From Bacteroidota bacterium (GTDB lineage: Bacteria > Bacteroidota > Bacteroidia > AKYH767-A > OLB10): 64,000 nt of DNA. Location: the NCBI GenBank assembly GCA_016714005.1, contig JADJOA010000001.1, forward strand, positions 124,001 through 188,000. Reading direction: 5' to 3'. A program made the position numbers and the translations under genes. This document shows, in pieces, positions 38,562 to 48,488 of the stretch. The notes beneath the pieces were generated by a model, which did not search any database, was not told where the DNA came from, and was given only the letters and a program-made list of their open reading frames with translations. Position 1 is the stretch's first letter. Each line of letters starts with the position of its first letter.

Positions 38562-41500
38562 TTATTTATTGTTTTTGGTTAAGTCAATAAGTACAGGTGT
38601 AGCAACACATAAAGATGAGTAGGTTCCTACTACTATTCCTACCAATAATGCAAATGTAAAACCTCTAATTACATCTCCTCCAAAAATAAAAATGGCAAGC
38701 AGTGTAAAAAAGGTTGTTAATGAGGTGTTCATAGTACGACTAAGGGTTGCATTTAAGGCGTTATTAATTACAGGTTTCATATCGCTGGTTCTGTGCATAC
38801 CCAAAAATTCTCTTATGCGGTCAAAAACCACTACGGTATCTGTCATTGAGTAACCCATTACAGTTAATACTGCTGCAATAAATGCCTGGTCGACTTCAAG
38901 TGTGAAAGGAACTATGCCGTTGCATATTGTGTAAATTGCCATTACTACCAAGGCATCATGAAATAAAGCAATGGTTGCACCTATTCCAAATTGCCATTTT
39001 TTAAACCTTATCCAAATATAAATAAACATAAGTAAGCACGAAATTAAAATAGACCACACAGCTGAGGATTTAATATCATCGGCAACTGTTGCGCCTACTT
39101 TAGCTGAGGTAATTATATTTTTGGCTTTAAAAGTTTCTAAATCAGTATTAGGGAAATAGGATTTTAGTCCATTGTAAAGCGCCTCTGTAACTTGTGCCTC
39201 CGCATCTGATGAATTGGATTCAATAAGATAAGTTGTCGTAATCTTTAAGCGGTTGTCCGTGCCAAACGTTTTTACCTCTGGGGCTGATATAAATGGAGTT
39301 GAAAGCTGTTCGCGCACTTTGTCGCTTTGTACGTTTTCAGCAAACTGAACTACATAGGATCTTCCTCCCTTGAAATCAACGCCAAAGTTGAAGCCTTTGG
39401 TAACAAGAGAAGTTATACCTGCAACAATAATAATAGATGAAATGATGTAGTATTTTTTACGGTTGCCAACAAAGTTGAAGTTAAAGTTGCGGAAAGCATT
39501 TATGGTCATACTGTTCCCAAAACTTATCTCTTTGTTTTTGCCTAATAACCATTCCAGTATTAAACGTGTAATAAATAATGCCGAGAACATTGAGGTTAAG
39601 ATACCAATGATTAAGGTGGTGGCAAAACCCTGTATTGGACCGGAACCGAAAACAAATAAGATAATACCAAGAATTAATGTGGTAAGGTTGGAGTCAACAA
39701 TAGATGAAAGTGCATGTTTAAATCCATCACTTATAGCAAGCCTCATTCCTTTGCCTGCCGCAAGTTCTTCACGCACACGTTCAAAAATTAGAATATTGGC
39801 ATCTACACTCATACCAATTACAAGCACTATACCTGCAATGCCGGGTAGGGTAAGAACTGCACCGTAAGCTGATAAAACTCCTATGATAAAAAACATGTTG
39901 CAAAGCAATGCAACGTTAGCAACCAACCCCGCTTTGTTATAATAAAATGCCATGTAAGCAAGTACAATTAGAAAGGCAATTACAAAAGACATTAATCCAC
40001 TGTTAATTGCTTCCTGACCTAATGAGGGGCCAACAACAGCTTCAGAAACAATGTGAGCAGGAGCAGGTAGTTTACCTGCTTTTAAGATGTTTGCCAAATC
40101 CTGTGCTTCACTAATTTCAAAATTACCGGTAATAGACGAGCGACCACCTGCAATTTCACCAATAACATTTGGATATGAGTAAACTAAATTGTCTAGTACA
40201 ATGGCAATTGATTTATTTACGTTTTCGCCAGTTAAGCGCTTCCATGTTTTAGCACCTTCTGGGTTCATGGTCATGCTTATTTCCGGTGAACTGTTAAACT
40301 GACCAAAATCCTGACGTGCATCGGCAATGGCACCACCATCTAAGGAGCCGATCCATCGCGACTTTTTACTTTAACTGCAATAAGCTCTAAAATTTTAGCA
40401 TCTTTAGTTGGACCTTTGGCGCTCCATAGAAATTTCAAATCGCGCGGTAATATTGATTTCACTTCGGGGCGAGAAAGAATTTCGTTCACCTTTCCTGTGT
40501 CTTTAAATGCCACGTAACCAACAACAGGGCCTTTTCGGTATTCGCTTTGATTGTTTTGGTTTTGGAAAATTGCAGGAGTAACTAAAGAGAAGAAAGGATT
40601 TTCTTTGCTGAACTTTGCAAATTGCGCTTCGGCAGAAGTGTCAGATGGCGCTTTATTGGTATCACTTTCAATTTTATCAAGTAATGACGGCTTTTTGTTA
40701 GCAGAATCAATTGTTGCCAATGCTGTTGAATCAGGAATAGCTGCAGAAGCAATATTGGTTGTATCACCATTAAGAGAATTCAATAATGAATCTTTTGTTT
40801 CCGAAGTTTTAATAGCGGTATTAATTTTCTCCAGAAATGGAAATGCTTCAGCGTTATCGTAAGTTTCCCAAAACTCAAGCTTAGCAGTACCCTGCAAAAG
40901 TTTGCGCACACGCTCTGGCTCTTTAACACCGGGCAATTCTATTAAAATACGTCCGGCACCTAATTGTTGAATGTTTGGTTGTGTTACTCCAAATTTATCA
41001 ATACGCGTTCTTAAAATATTGTAGGTACGACTTATGGCGGCATCTGCTTCTTGTTTAATAACTTTTACTACCTCAGGATTTGTAGAGTTAAAATTAACCC
41101 TGCTCTGTAAATCCATAGTAGTGTAAAGTGCGGCAAGTTTCTGTCCCGGAGCAATCTGGTCAAAAGCTCTACCAAAAGTGTAACAAAATCTTCCTGGCTG
41201 TTTTGCTGCATTTGCATTGCAGTTTCTACGGCTTTGTTTAAAGTTACATCGTTAGGATTGTTGCTCATATTGCGAACCAAGTCCTGAACGCCTACTTCCA
41301 TTGTAACGTTCATTCCGCCTTTTAAATCCAAACCCAGATTTATTTCTTTTTTCTTTACACTCCTGGTAAAGTGTATTTTTTTACCCCAAGATTGTAAACA
41401 GTTTGCGTGCTTAACGAATCTAAATAAGCTTTGTATTTAACAGGGTCTCCACCGGTGGCTTCTAACGCAGCTTTTCCTGCCTCCACGTTACTAAGGTAAA

Positions 41501-41569
41501 CGAGAGATGGTAGAGACAGATGATTGCGAATAAAATTGCCAAAAATTTAACAGCACCTTTGCTTTGCAT
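38562..41569 (-). CDS. secDF: Protein translocase subunit SecDF (fused; at least four indels)
   Basis: SecDF uses the proton gradient to complete export through SecYEG. From ATG 41569 the sequence opens QSKGAVKFLAILFAIICLYH (first helix). After breaks near 41500-41345 it reads KEINLGLDLKGGMNVTMEVG, the SecD D1 motif. The region 41116-40340 holds the periplasmic domain (KFGVTQPNIQQLGAGRILIE) with a low-complexity insert (about 40850-40600). The frame 40274-38562 contains SecD helices (VLVIGMSVDANILIFERVRE) and then the SecF half (VDFKGGRSYVVQFAE, VMGYSMTDTVVVFDRIRE). Restored length is about 1,000 residues, normal for the phylum. It ends just upstream of the DUF4920 gene. Confidence 0.92.
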
Positions 41570-41613
41570 TACTATACGTATTTAATGGTTATTTTTTAGA
41601 GGCGGCAAACTTA

Positions 41614-41690
41614 CACGAATTTTTGAAAAATATGTGCTAAAACCAAAAATTGTGTATAGTTCAATAATACCTCTGTTTAAAATAAAAATG
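41614..41690. repeat. Imperfect direct repeat upstream of secDF, copy 1
   Basis: From CACGAATTTTTGAAAAATAT onward this 77-base stretch resembles 41795-41871; both contain the skeleton CACGAATTTTT-AAA(A)-ATG-CTAAA-C-A-AAATT-TGTAT-(T/A)CAATAAT-CC-TTTG/TGTTT. Divergence is high, so it is an old duplication. Nothing else is recognised in the 400-base gap between secDF and the cyclophilin gene. Confidence 0.5.
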
Positions 41691-41794
41691 AATTTTTAAA
41701 CCTACATTATTTTTTTAAACTATAAAGCCCCATTTAAAAATATGTATGGTTCATTATTATGGTTGAATCTATCAAAAAAACATTAATAAATCTG

Positions 41795-41871
41795 CACGAA
41801 TTTTTTTAAAATAAATGCCTAAACAAGAAATTCTGTATCGATCAATAATCCCTTTGCTTTAATTAAAAATA
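41795..41871. repeat. Imperfect direct repeat upstream of secDF, copy 2
   Basis: The second copy of the 77-base unit described for 41614-41690, 181 bases further on. It ends near AATTAAAAATAGG. It has no coding frame or clear hairpin. Confidence 0.5.
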
Positions 41872-41970
41872 GGTTAGACCAAAGTTATTTTTAAGTCTAT
41901 TAAGCTTCTTTTTAAAAACATTCTTGGCGCTGCCAAGAATTAAAGATTTCTTTGGAGATTTAGTGTGAAA

Positions 41971-43413
41971 TTACCTCTTGAGAAACTGGTCCCGTACCTC
42001 AAAATTTTTGTTAGTAATGATTATATTATAGGTGCCAGCTAAGAGGTTTTTTATATTGGTACTAAATTCGTTTTTGCCCTTGTTTAAGATAACTGATTTT
42101 TCTAAAACGATTTTACCTGATGCATCTGTAATTAGCATTAAGGATGTTGAGTTTGTATGAGAATCAATTTTGATGTTAAGAATGTTTTGCGCAGGGTTTG
42201 GATAAATTTTTTGCAGCACAACTCCATTGTTGGTTAGCATTTGAATACCTGTAGTTGTATCGGTAAGAAATGTGTATTTGAGAGAATAAAAACCTTGTGA
42301 GCCATTGGTAGCACTTCTCACACGCCAATAATACCTGAAGTTGGCATTGAGCCCGAATACTTGTTGGGTAGTGTCAACAATGCTATCGGTATTATAAATG
42401 ATATTGCCTGTAGAAAACACACTACCCTTACTTACCTGCAAGGTATAATCAGTTGCACCTTGTGCAGTATTCCAAACAAACACAGGATTTGTTGAAATAC
42501 CCGTAGAGCTGTCGGCAGGATAAATAAGATTTGCAGCAGCAGTTGCACTGTTAAATTTAAATGGAATTGAATAGGCGCTTTCTTTTCCGCCATTATTGGC
42601 TTTTACCCGCCACCAATAGGTCTGTGAGCCCTGTATTTGCAGAAAAGTTTTAGAGGTAATGCCTGCATTGCCTGAAAACGCAATTGAAGTGAATAGCGAA
42701 TCGCTACTAAATTCAACGGTGTACATTACCGCCCCAGCCACGCTACTCCACTGAAAGGACTGTGTGTTAGTAATTCCGGTGGCGTTATCTACAGGGACTG
42801 ATAATGTAGGTGGAGCAGGTACCGTAGAATCTATTCCTGTATAAGTAACAAACATTTCAATTTTTTGCAGAGGCACATCGTTGGCATCCCGGGGCTCAGA
42901 AACTATTGTGTCAACTATGGCAATGCCATTGGTAACTTGTCCATAAACGGTGTATTGACCATCAAGAAATAATGCAGGTGCAACACATATATAAAACTGA
43001 GAGTTGGCGCTGTTGGTATCGGTATCGCGTGCAGCGCCAAGTCTGCCACGTTCATGCCGTACCACATTAAACTCTGCATTTACAGTAGGCTGCCAGGGTT
43101 GTCCTTGTCCCCAGGTTGAAATAGGTCCGTTAATGGAATTAGGGTCTCCGCCTTGAATTACAAAGCCCGGCACCACACGATGAAATGCAGTGCTGTCAAA
43201 AAACTGTACGCTAACCAAGCTATCAAAATTTCTTGTATGCAAAGGCGCTATTAAAGGAAACAATTCTATATTGAATGTGCCGAGGTAAGTACCAGCCCTA
43301 TGTGTTTCAATCTGGTACTGTGGTTTGCCATTGTATTGCGCAAACGATTGATAAATGTTTAGAATGAAAAGAAGAGTTAAAAAAGTTTTGGTACAGCATT
43401 TTATTGAACGCAT
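41971..43413 (-). CDS. Secreted cyclophilin (peptidyl-prolyl isomerase) with T9SS sorting domain
   Basis: Two starts are possible; the ATG at 43413 gives a compact signal peptide (KTFLTLLFILNIYQSFAQ). Residues about 30-195 form a cyclophilin domain with GTFNIELFPLIAPLHTRNFD, FHRVVPGFVIQGGDPNSING and SANSQFYICVAPALFLDGQY; the family's catalytic Arg (FHR) and FVIQGGD block are present. Residues about 205-390 are two fibronectin-type III-like repeats (each containing WRV(K/R), for example TYWWRVKANNGGKES and RYYWRVRSATNGSQG). The last 80 residues are a T9SS type A sorting domain (KIYPNPAQNILNIKIDSHTN, ITDASGKIVLEK, LLAGTYNIIITN). It should act outside the cell or on its surface, helping folding of exported proteins. 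Confidence 0.88.
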   Translation of the reverse strand: MRSIKCCTKTFLTLLFILNIYQSFAQYNGKPQYQIETHRAGTYLGTFNIELFPLIAPLHTRNFDSLVSVQFFDSTAFHRVVPGFVIQGGDPNSINGPISTWGQGQPWQPTVNAEFNVVRHERGRLGAARDTDTNSANSQFYICVAPALFLDGQYTVYGQVTNGIAIVDTIVSEPRDANDVPLQKIEMFVTYTGIDSTVPAPPTLSVPVDNATGITNTQSFQWSSVAGAVMYTVEFSSDSLFTSIAFSGNAGITSKTFLQIQGSQTYWWRVKANNGGKESAYSIPFKFNSATAAANLIYPADSSTGISTNPVFVWNTAQGATDYTLQVSKGSVFSTGNIIYNTDSIVDTTQQVFGLNANFRYYWRVRSATNGSQGFYSLKYTFLTDTTTGIQMLTNNGVVLQKIYPNPAQNILNIKIDSHTNSTSLMLITDASGKIVLEKSVILNKGKNEFSTNIKNLLAGTYNIIITNKNFEVRDQFLKR

Positions 43414-43597
43414 AGTTTTAAGGAATTTTAGAGGCATAAAGATAATTTTTTTAAACTCATGCTATCTTTAAAACTTTCCTTATATTTTGGATATTTGAAA
43501 CAAGGACATTTTTAAAGGATATTAATTTGAGTGACAATAAACTTAGCTTACCAGTTTCTGGAATCTAAGCCCCAGTTAAGTTTGGAGCGTAAGGTTC

Positions 43598-44425
43598 CTA
43601 AAAATTTTCATCATTAAGCCTTATGATGTTAAACGTAAATTCTTCTTTTCTCACCGCAAGTTGAACGTTGTTATCTATGGTAACAGAACGCGAGTCAAGT
43701 GTTGCTAAAAAATATTGACTTCGTCCTTCAATCTCTAAGGAAATAACATTTTTGTCGGGCACCACAAAGGGCCTTACATTCAGGTTATGTGGTGCAATGG
43801 GCGTAATAACAAAGTTACCCGACTGTGGCATTATAATAGGTCCGCCACAACTTAAAGAATAGCCCGTTGAACCCGTAGGTGTGGCAATTATAAGCCCATC
43901 TGCCCAATACGAGTTCAGGTATTCTCCATTTAAAAAAGCATTGATGATGATCATGCTTGAACTATCTTTTTTATGTATGGTAAGTTCATTAAGTGCATAA
44001 TTAACATCCCCAAAAACATTAACGTTGGTTTCTAATCTTAAAAGTGCACGTTTATCAAGTACAAAATGCCCTTTATTAAGTGAGTCTATAGAAGTTGCAA
44101 TTTGATTGTTTCCTACACTTGATAAAAAACCAAGTCTACCGGTATTTATACCAAGCACAGGTATTTGCGAATCCTGAACCAACTGTAATGTGTCAAGTAT
44201 GGTACCATCGCCACCAATACTTATAAGGTAATCTACTTTACCTTTAAGCTCGCTGGCGGTACTGTACATATTATACTTATAAGCAGTAAGTTTTTTGCCT
44301 GTGGTGTAATGTAAAGGCCCATATAAACTTATTTCAGCTTTTATATTATGTAGCTCATCAAGAACTTTAGAGAAGTAAGAAAAATTCTTGTCGTGTATTT
44401 GGCGGGCGTAAACAGCAACCTTCAT
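43598..44425 (-). CDS. nadK: NAD kinase
   Basis: NadK phosphorylates NAD to NADP with ATP. The frame opens at 44446, but the family start MKVAVYARQI is at the inner ATG 44425, which I use. It has the signature GGDGTILDTLQLVQD with IPVLGINTGRLGFLSSV, the NELTIHKKDSSSMIIINAFL region, and the GLIIATPTGSTGYSLSCGGP block that completes the active site. Length of about 275 residues is normal. No frame problem seen. Confidence 0.95.
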   Translation of the reverse strand: MKVAVYARQIHDKNFSYFSKVLDELHNIKAEISLYGPLHYTTGKKLTAYKYNMYSTASELKGKVDYLISIGGDGTILDTLQLVQDSQIPVLGINTGRLGFLSSVGNNQIATSIDSLNKGHFVLDKRALLRLETNVNVFGDVNYALNELTIHKKDSSSMIIINAFLNGEYLNSYWADGLIIATPTGSTGYSLSCGGPIIMPQSGNFVITPIAPHNLNVRPFVVPDKNVISLEIEGRSQYFLATLDSRSVTIDNNVQLAVRKEEFTFNIIRLNDENF

Positions 44426-44529
44426 TGTGGTAGGCAGATTTGGCAAATTTAATTTAAAATAGAGATAGAAAATATCATTCAGAGACTTGAGTGCTTATAC
44501 AAGAACAATTATTAAAAGAACCATTATTT

Positions 44530-44565
44530 AAAAAAGAACGGCAACTCAATTAAGAGTTGCCGTTC
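44530..44565 (-). terminator. Intrinsic terminator after the thioredoxin-fold gene
   Basis: The stem GAACGGCAACTC/GAGTTGCCGTTC with loop AATTAA is followed on the reverse strand by TTTTTTAA. It lies about 30 bases beyond the stop at 44595. Confidence 0.85.
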
Positions 44566-44594
44566 ATGGTTTCAGATTTACTCAGCTTAATTAA

Positions 44595-45122
44595 TTATTG
44601 TGCTAAAAGTTTTTCTATTTCTGCATCTAATGCCGGGCCCCTTAAATTGCGGGCTATTACGATTCCATTTTGATCAATTAACCAACTTGCAGGTATAGAG
44701 TTTACACCATATATCTGAGCCCCTTTTGAGTACCATCCGCCTAAATCACTTACATGCCAGGGCCAGTTTAATTTATCTTGCTTAATAGCTTGCACCCAAC
44801 GGTCTTTGTTCTGATCTAACGAAACATTAAACACTTCAAAGCCTTTTGCATTTTTACATTTTGCTTTGTTGTATTTGTTGTATGCAGCCACCACGTTAGG
44901 GTTTTCCATACGGCAAGGTCCGCACCACGATGCCCAAAAGTCAATTAAAACTATTTTGCCTTTTAATTGCGAAAGTTTTAATGTTTTTCCTTCAGGTGAA
45001 GTAAATGCTAACTCTGGAGCTTTGTTTCCTATGCCTACTCCTTCAGTTGGTTTTTGTATGTAGAAACCAAAAGAAAAAACAGAAACTAAAATTAAGATAA
45101 GTGTTTTGTTAAGGGCTTTCAT
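44595..45122 (-). CDS. TlpA/ResA-like thiol-disulfide oxidoreductase
   Basis: The open frame begins at 45182, but the ATG at 45122 (MKALNKTLILILVSVFSFGF) starts right at the signal peptide. The mature protein has an AhpC/TSA-type thioredoxin fold: KAPELAFTSPEGKTLKLSQL, strand KIVLIDFWASWCGPCRMENP with the CGPC active site, and cis-proline region VNSIPASWLIDQNGIVIARN. Such envelope proteins reduce or form disulfides in exported proteins or cytochromes. There is no cytochrome-maturation gene next to it. The gene is alone between citrate synthase and nadK. Confidence 0.88.
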   Translation of the reverse strand: MKALNKTLILILVSVFSFGFYIQKPTEGVGIGNKAPELAFTSPEGKTLKLSQLKGKIVLIDFWASWCGPCRMENPNVVAAYNKYNKAKCKNAKGFEVFNVSLDQNKDRWVQAIKQDKLNWPWHVSDLGGWYSKGAQIYGVNSIPASWLIDQNGIVIARNLRGPALDAEIEKLLAQ

Positions 45123-45217
45123 ATATTTTAAAATTACATTGCCCGTTTTGCCAACTATTGTACCAGTCATTTTTTTGTTCATTTTTAATTAATATTTTAA
45201 ATTAATGATTTAAAGAT

Positions 45218-46544
45218 TTATGCGTCAATTTTTACAGGCTCGCCTGATTTTATTTTTTGTTTAATCCAATCTGTTGTTACAGAACTTGGTCTTTCTATTG
45301 GCGTACCAATTACTCTATCCCACAATAAAGAAGTAAGAACTCCCAATGCGCGGGACACACCAAACAGTACAGTATAAAAATCGTACTCAACCAAACCGTA
45401 ATGCATCAATAATATTCCGCTATGAGCATCAACGTTAGGCCATGGGTTTTTAATTTTTCCTGTTGATTTCAATATTTCAGGGGTAACCTCGTAAAGTAGT
45501 TGTACTATTTTAAACAACTCATCATCTGCCATGTATTTTTTAGCAAATTCTTGTTGGGCTGTATAACGTGGATCTGTTTTACGCAAAACTGCATGTCCAT
45601 AACCAGGAACAACTTTTCCTTCTGCTAAAGTATTTTTAATGTATTCGGCTAATTGTTCTTTTGTAGGAACGCCTTTGTATTTCTCTCTTAATTCAATAAT
45701 CCAACGTGCTACTTCCTGTGCTGCCAATCCGTGCAATGGTCCTGCAAGTCCGTTCATACCAGCTGCAAGCGATAAATAAGGATCGCTTAAAGCAGAACCT
45801 ACCAAGTGTGTTGCATGTGCAGATACATTTCCACCCTCATGGTCGGCATGTATGGTTAAATATAAGCGCATCAGTTTGCGAAAATCCAATGCTTCAAAGC
45901 CAAGCATGTGTGCAAAGTTGCCGGCCCAGTCTAATTTAGGATTGGGTTCAATGTGTTTTCCTTCCTTGTAAGTTTTTCTGTAGATGTAAGCGGCAATGCG
46001 TGGTAAACGTGCAATCAAATTCATCACGTCTTCGTACATCGGATCCCAATAATCTTTTTTGTTCATACCCTCGCGATAGCGTTGTGCAAAAACAGATTCG
46101 GTTTGCAATGCCATTATAGCCATACTGAACTGCGTCATTGGGTGAGTTCTCTCCGGCAACATGTCCAACATATCTAAAACATATTTTGGAACAATGGCGC
46201 GCTTCATCCACTCATTATTTACTTCAATAACATTTTCCAATGTTGGCATCTCGCCTGTAAGTAACAAATAGAAAATTCCTTCGGGTAATGGTTCGGGTCC
46301 TTCTTTGCTCACCGGTAATTTTTCTCTTAATTCAGGAATAGAATAACCTCTAAAAGCGAATCCCTTCTTCAGAATCTAATTTAGATGTTTCGGTAACCAT
46401 GCCTACCATACCTTTCATCCCTTGGTAAACCTGCTCAACAGTGTATTGACCTAAAACAAATGTGCCGTTATTCTTTATAAGGTCCTTTATTTCTACTGCA
46501 ACCGGTGCCGATTTTTCTTTAAATTTTTCTTTTATGCGATCCAT
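45218..46544 (-). CDS. gltA: Citrate synthase of mitochondrial (eukaryotic) type (one-base insertion)
   Basis: It condenses oxaloacetate with acetyl-CoA. The N-terminus reads MDRIKEKFKEKSAPVAVEIK; one extra T near 46354 breaks the frame at EGIRF, after which RGYSIPELREKLPVSKEGPE continues. The active-site regions match mitochondrial Si-citrate synthase better than the hexameric GltA of proteobacteria: TIHADHEGGNVSAHATHLVG, GMNGLAGPLHGLAAQEVARW and VPGYGHAVLRKTDPRYTAQQ, with the catalytic Asp in NVDAHSGILLMHYG. Restored length is about 441 residues. Upstream lie a palindromic element and the small membrane protein gene following eno. Confidence 0.92.
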
Positions 46545-46610
46545 AGCCTGAATACAAAAATGTAAGAGTGAAAATTAATATAGAAGCTGTTTAAATATAT
46601 ATGATAAGAA

Positions 46611-46717
46611 TGTTTATAGTGTATTTTTTAGTGAGACAACGAGTCGTTTCGTAGCTATAGTGGAGCAACTACAGCAAGAAACGATGAAGAAGTCGTAACA
46701 AAAAATACGCATAAACA
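46611..46717. repeat. 107-bp imperfect palindrome (structured element) upstream of gltA
   Basis: The outer arms TGTTTAT(AGT)GTATTTTTT and AAAAAATAC(GC)ATAAACA are complementary for 16 pairs; further in, TCGTTTC pairs with GAAACGA and GTAG with CTAC. The whole element lies between gltA and the small membrane protein gene. It is too large for a usual terminator and has no flanking T run, so it may be a small mobile (MITE-like) or RNA-forming repeat. Confidence 0.65.
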
Positions 46718-46779
46718 AATTTTTAAACGTTGCTAAGTTAAATATGTTTTGAATTTAAAATTAATTTGAGCCCGGAAAT

Positions 46780-47037
46780 TTATTGACCCGATGCCGCTCC
46801 CTGAACCTTGCCTCCTTTATATTGCACATCTGATGTTCTGAACACAGTTACTATCGTAAAAACAAAAGCTATAAGCACAATTCCCCAAAGCATAAACTTT
46901 ATAATCTTATTTAAAAGTTTTTTGGGGCTTTCTTTCTTTTTTGTTTTTACTCGCTTCCTGATTTTAACTCTGTGTCGTATGCGGTGTCTGCGCTCACCTT
47001 CAGTTCCTTCCTTGTTCAGTTCAATAATTTCTGCCAT
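46780..47037 (-). CDS. Small single-pass membrane protein, unknown function
   Basis: The 85-residue product has a very basic N-terminal half (RRHRIRHRVKIRKRVKTKKK) and one transmembrane helix at about residues 48-66 (FMLWGIVLIAFVFTIVTVF), with a short Gly/Gln-rich outside tail. The basic N-terminus is predicted to be cytoplasmic. It starts 17 bases after the stop of enolase and upstream of citrate synthase. I do not recognise a family. Confidence 0.65.
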   Translation of the reverse strand: MAEIIELNKEGTEGERRHRIRHRVKIRKRVKTKKKESPKKLLNKIIKFMLWGIVLIAFVFTIVTVFRTSDVQYKGGKVQGAASGQ

Positions 47038-47054
47038 GTTTTTATATTTAAAAT

Positions 47055-48344
47055 TTATCGGGCGTACTTAAAATTTGTGCCGGGATAAACTGCGGTTTCG
47101 CCAAGCATTTCTTCTATACGAATTAACTGGTTGTATTTTGCTATCCTGTCGCTACGCGATGCCGACCCGGTTTTAATCTGCCCGCAATTAAGCGCCACAG
47201 CTAAATCAGCAATCGTGCTGTCTTCTGTTTCACCACTCCTATGGCTCATTACACTTGTATAACTGTTTGTCTTTGCCATATCCACAGCCTGTATAGTTTC
47301 AGATAAAGAACCAATTTGGTTTACCTTTACCAAAATAGAATTGGCAATGCTTTCATTAATTCCTTTTGACAAACGCTTTACATTGGTAACAAATAAATCA
47401 TCTCCCACCAACTGGCATTTACTTCCAATTTCTTTCGTAAGCATTTCCCATCCTTTCCAGTCATCTTCTGCTAAACCATCTTCTATTGATATGATTGGAT
47501 ATTTTCCAACCCAATCTTTCCAGAATGCAACCATTTGTGCTGACGTTAATTTTTCACCAGTTGACTTTTTGAAAACATACATGCCTGTTTTCTCATCGTA
47601 AAATTCTGTAGATGCGGCATCCATAGCAATGTAAATATCTTTCCCTGCTTTATATCCGGCTTTTTCTATCGCTTCCAAAACCACTTCAATTGCTTCAGTG
47701 TTTGATTTTATGTTGGGAGCAAAGCCACCTTCATCGCCCACGTTGGTACTAAATCCTTTCCCTTTTAAAACTCCTTTAAGGCTATGAAAAATTTCAGTGC
47801 CCATACGCAGCGCTTCACTAAAACTTGTAGCATTAACAGGCATTACCATAAATTCCTGGAAGTCTATGCTGTTATCGGCATGTGCACCTCCATTTAAAAT
47901 ATTCATCATGGGTATGGGTAACACGTGTGCATTAACGCCACCAACGTATCTGAACAATGGCATTCCCATTTCATTGGCTGCCGCTTTGGCTGCTGCAAGC
48001 GAAACACCAAGTATGGCATTGGCGCCAAGTTTAGATTTATTGTCAGAGCCATCCAATGCAATCATTTTTGCATCAATAGCTTGTTGTTCAAAAATGTTAA
48101 ACCCCCTTAGCTCTTCGTTAATGGCAGTGTTTACATTGTTTACTGCTTTGGTAACGCCTTTGCCTAAGTAGCGGCTTTTATCATTGTCTCTTAACTCGGC
48201 TGCTTCATGTGCTCCGGTGCTTGCTCCTGAAGGAACGGCTGCTCTGCCTACCACTCCGTTTGTGGTTATTACATCTACTTCTACAGTTGGGTTTCCTCGC
48301 GAATCCAATATTTGTCGTGCTGTTACTGCTGCTATCTGGCTCAT
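47055..48344 (-). CDS. eno: Enolase
   Basis: Enolase interconverts 2-phosphoglycerate and phosphoenolpyruvate. The 429-residue intact product starts SQIAAVTARQILDSRGNPTV and has the loop VPSGASTGAHEAAELRD, the metal/active-site blocks NILNGGAHADNSIDFQEFM, AMDAASTEFYD, ISIEDGLAEDDW, VGDDLFVTN, and the C-terminal SHRSGETEDSTIADLAVALN. It is the only long conserved gene in this stretch with no indel. A TAnnTTTG promoter box lies upstream. Confidence 0.97.
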   Translation of the reverse strand: MSQIAAVTARQILDSRGNPTVEVDVITTNGVVGRAAVPSGASTGAHEAAELRDNDKSRYLGKGVTKAVNNVNTAINEELRGFNIFEQQAIDAKMIALDGSDNKSKLGANAILGVSLAAAKAAANEMGMPLFRYVGGVNAHVLPIPMMNILNGGAHADNSIDFQEFMVMPVNATSFSEALRMGTEIFHSLKGVLKGKGFSTNVGDEGGFAPNIKSNTEAIEVVLEAIEKAGYKAGKDIYIAMDAASTEFYDEKTGMYVFKKSTGEKLTSAQMVAFWKDWVGKYPIISIEDGLAEDDWKGWEMLTKEIGSKCQLVGDDLFVTNVKRLSKGINESIANSILVKVNQIGSLSETIQAVDMAKTNSYTSVMSHRSGETEDSTIADLAVALNCGQIKTGSASRSDRIAKYNQLIRIEEMLGETAVYPGTNFKYAR

Positions 48345-48369
48345 AAATTTTAGTTATGTTTATTGTAGG

Positions 48370-48377
48370 CAAACCTA
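48370..48377 (-). promoter_or_regulatory. -7 promoter element of eno
   Basis: The reverse strand reads TAGGTTTG, an exact TAnnTTTG match, 25 bases before the eno ATG. A TTTG (48389-48392 region) is closer than usual, so the -33 element is unclear. Confidence 0.45.
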
Positions 48378-48488
48378 ATAAATTTTGTCAAATTTTAACT
48401 CTAAAGGTAAGCTGAAAAAATAAAAAAGACCTTAAAAACCTTTTTCAGTTTTGTATTTTCTTTGCACGAAGCCAATAGGTAAAATTTT

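Noticed and set aside
43560..43598. Hairpin directly downstream of nadK as a terminator
   Set aside because: The pairing between GGAATCTAAGC and the far arm has several mismatches and no T tract follows, so it is not convincing.
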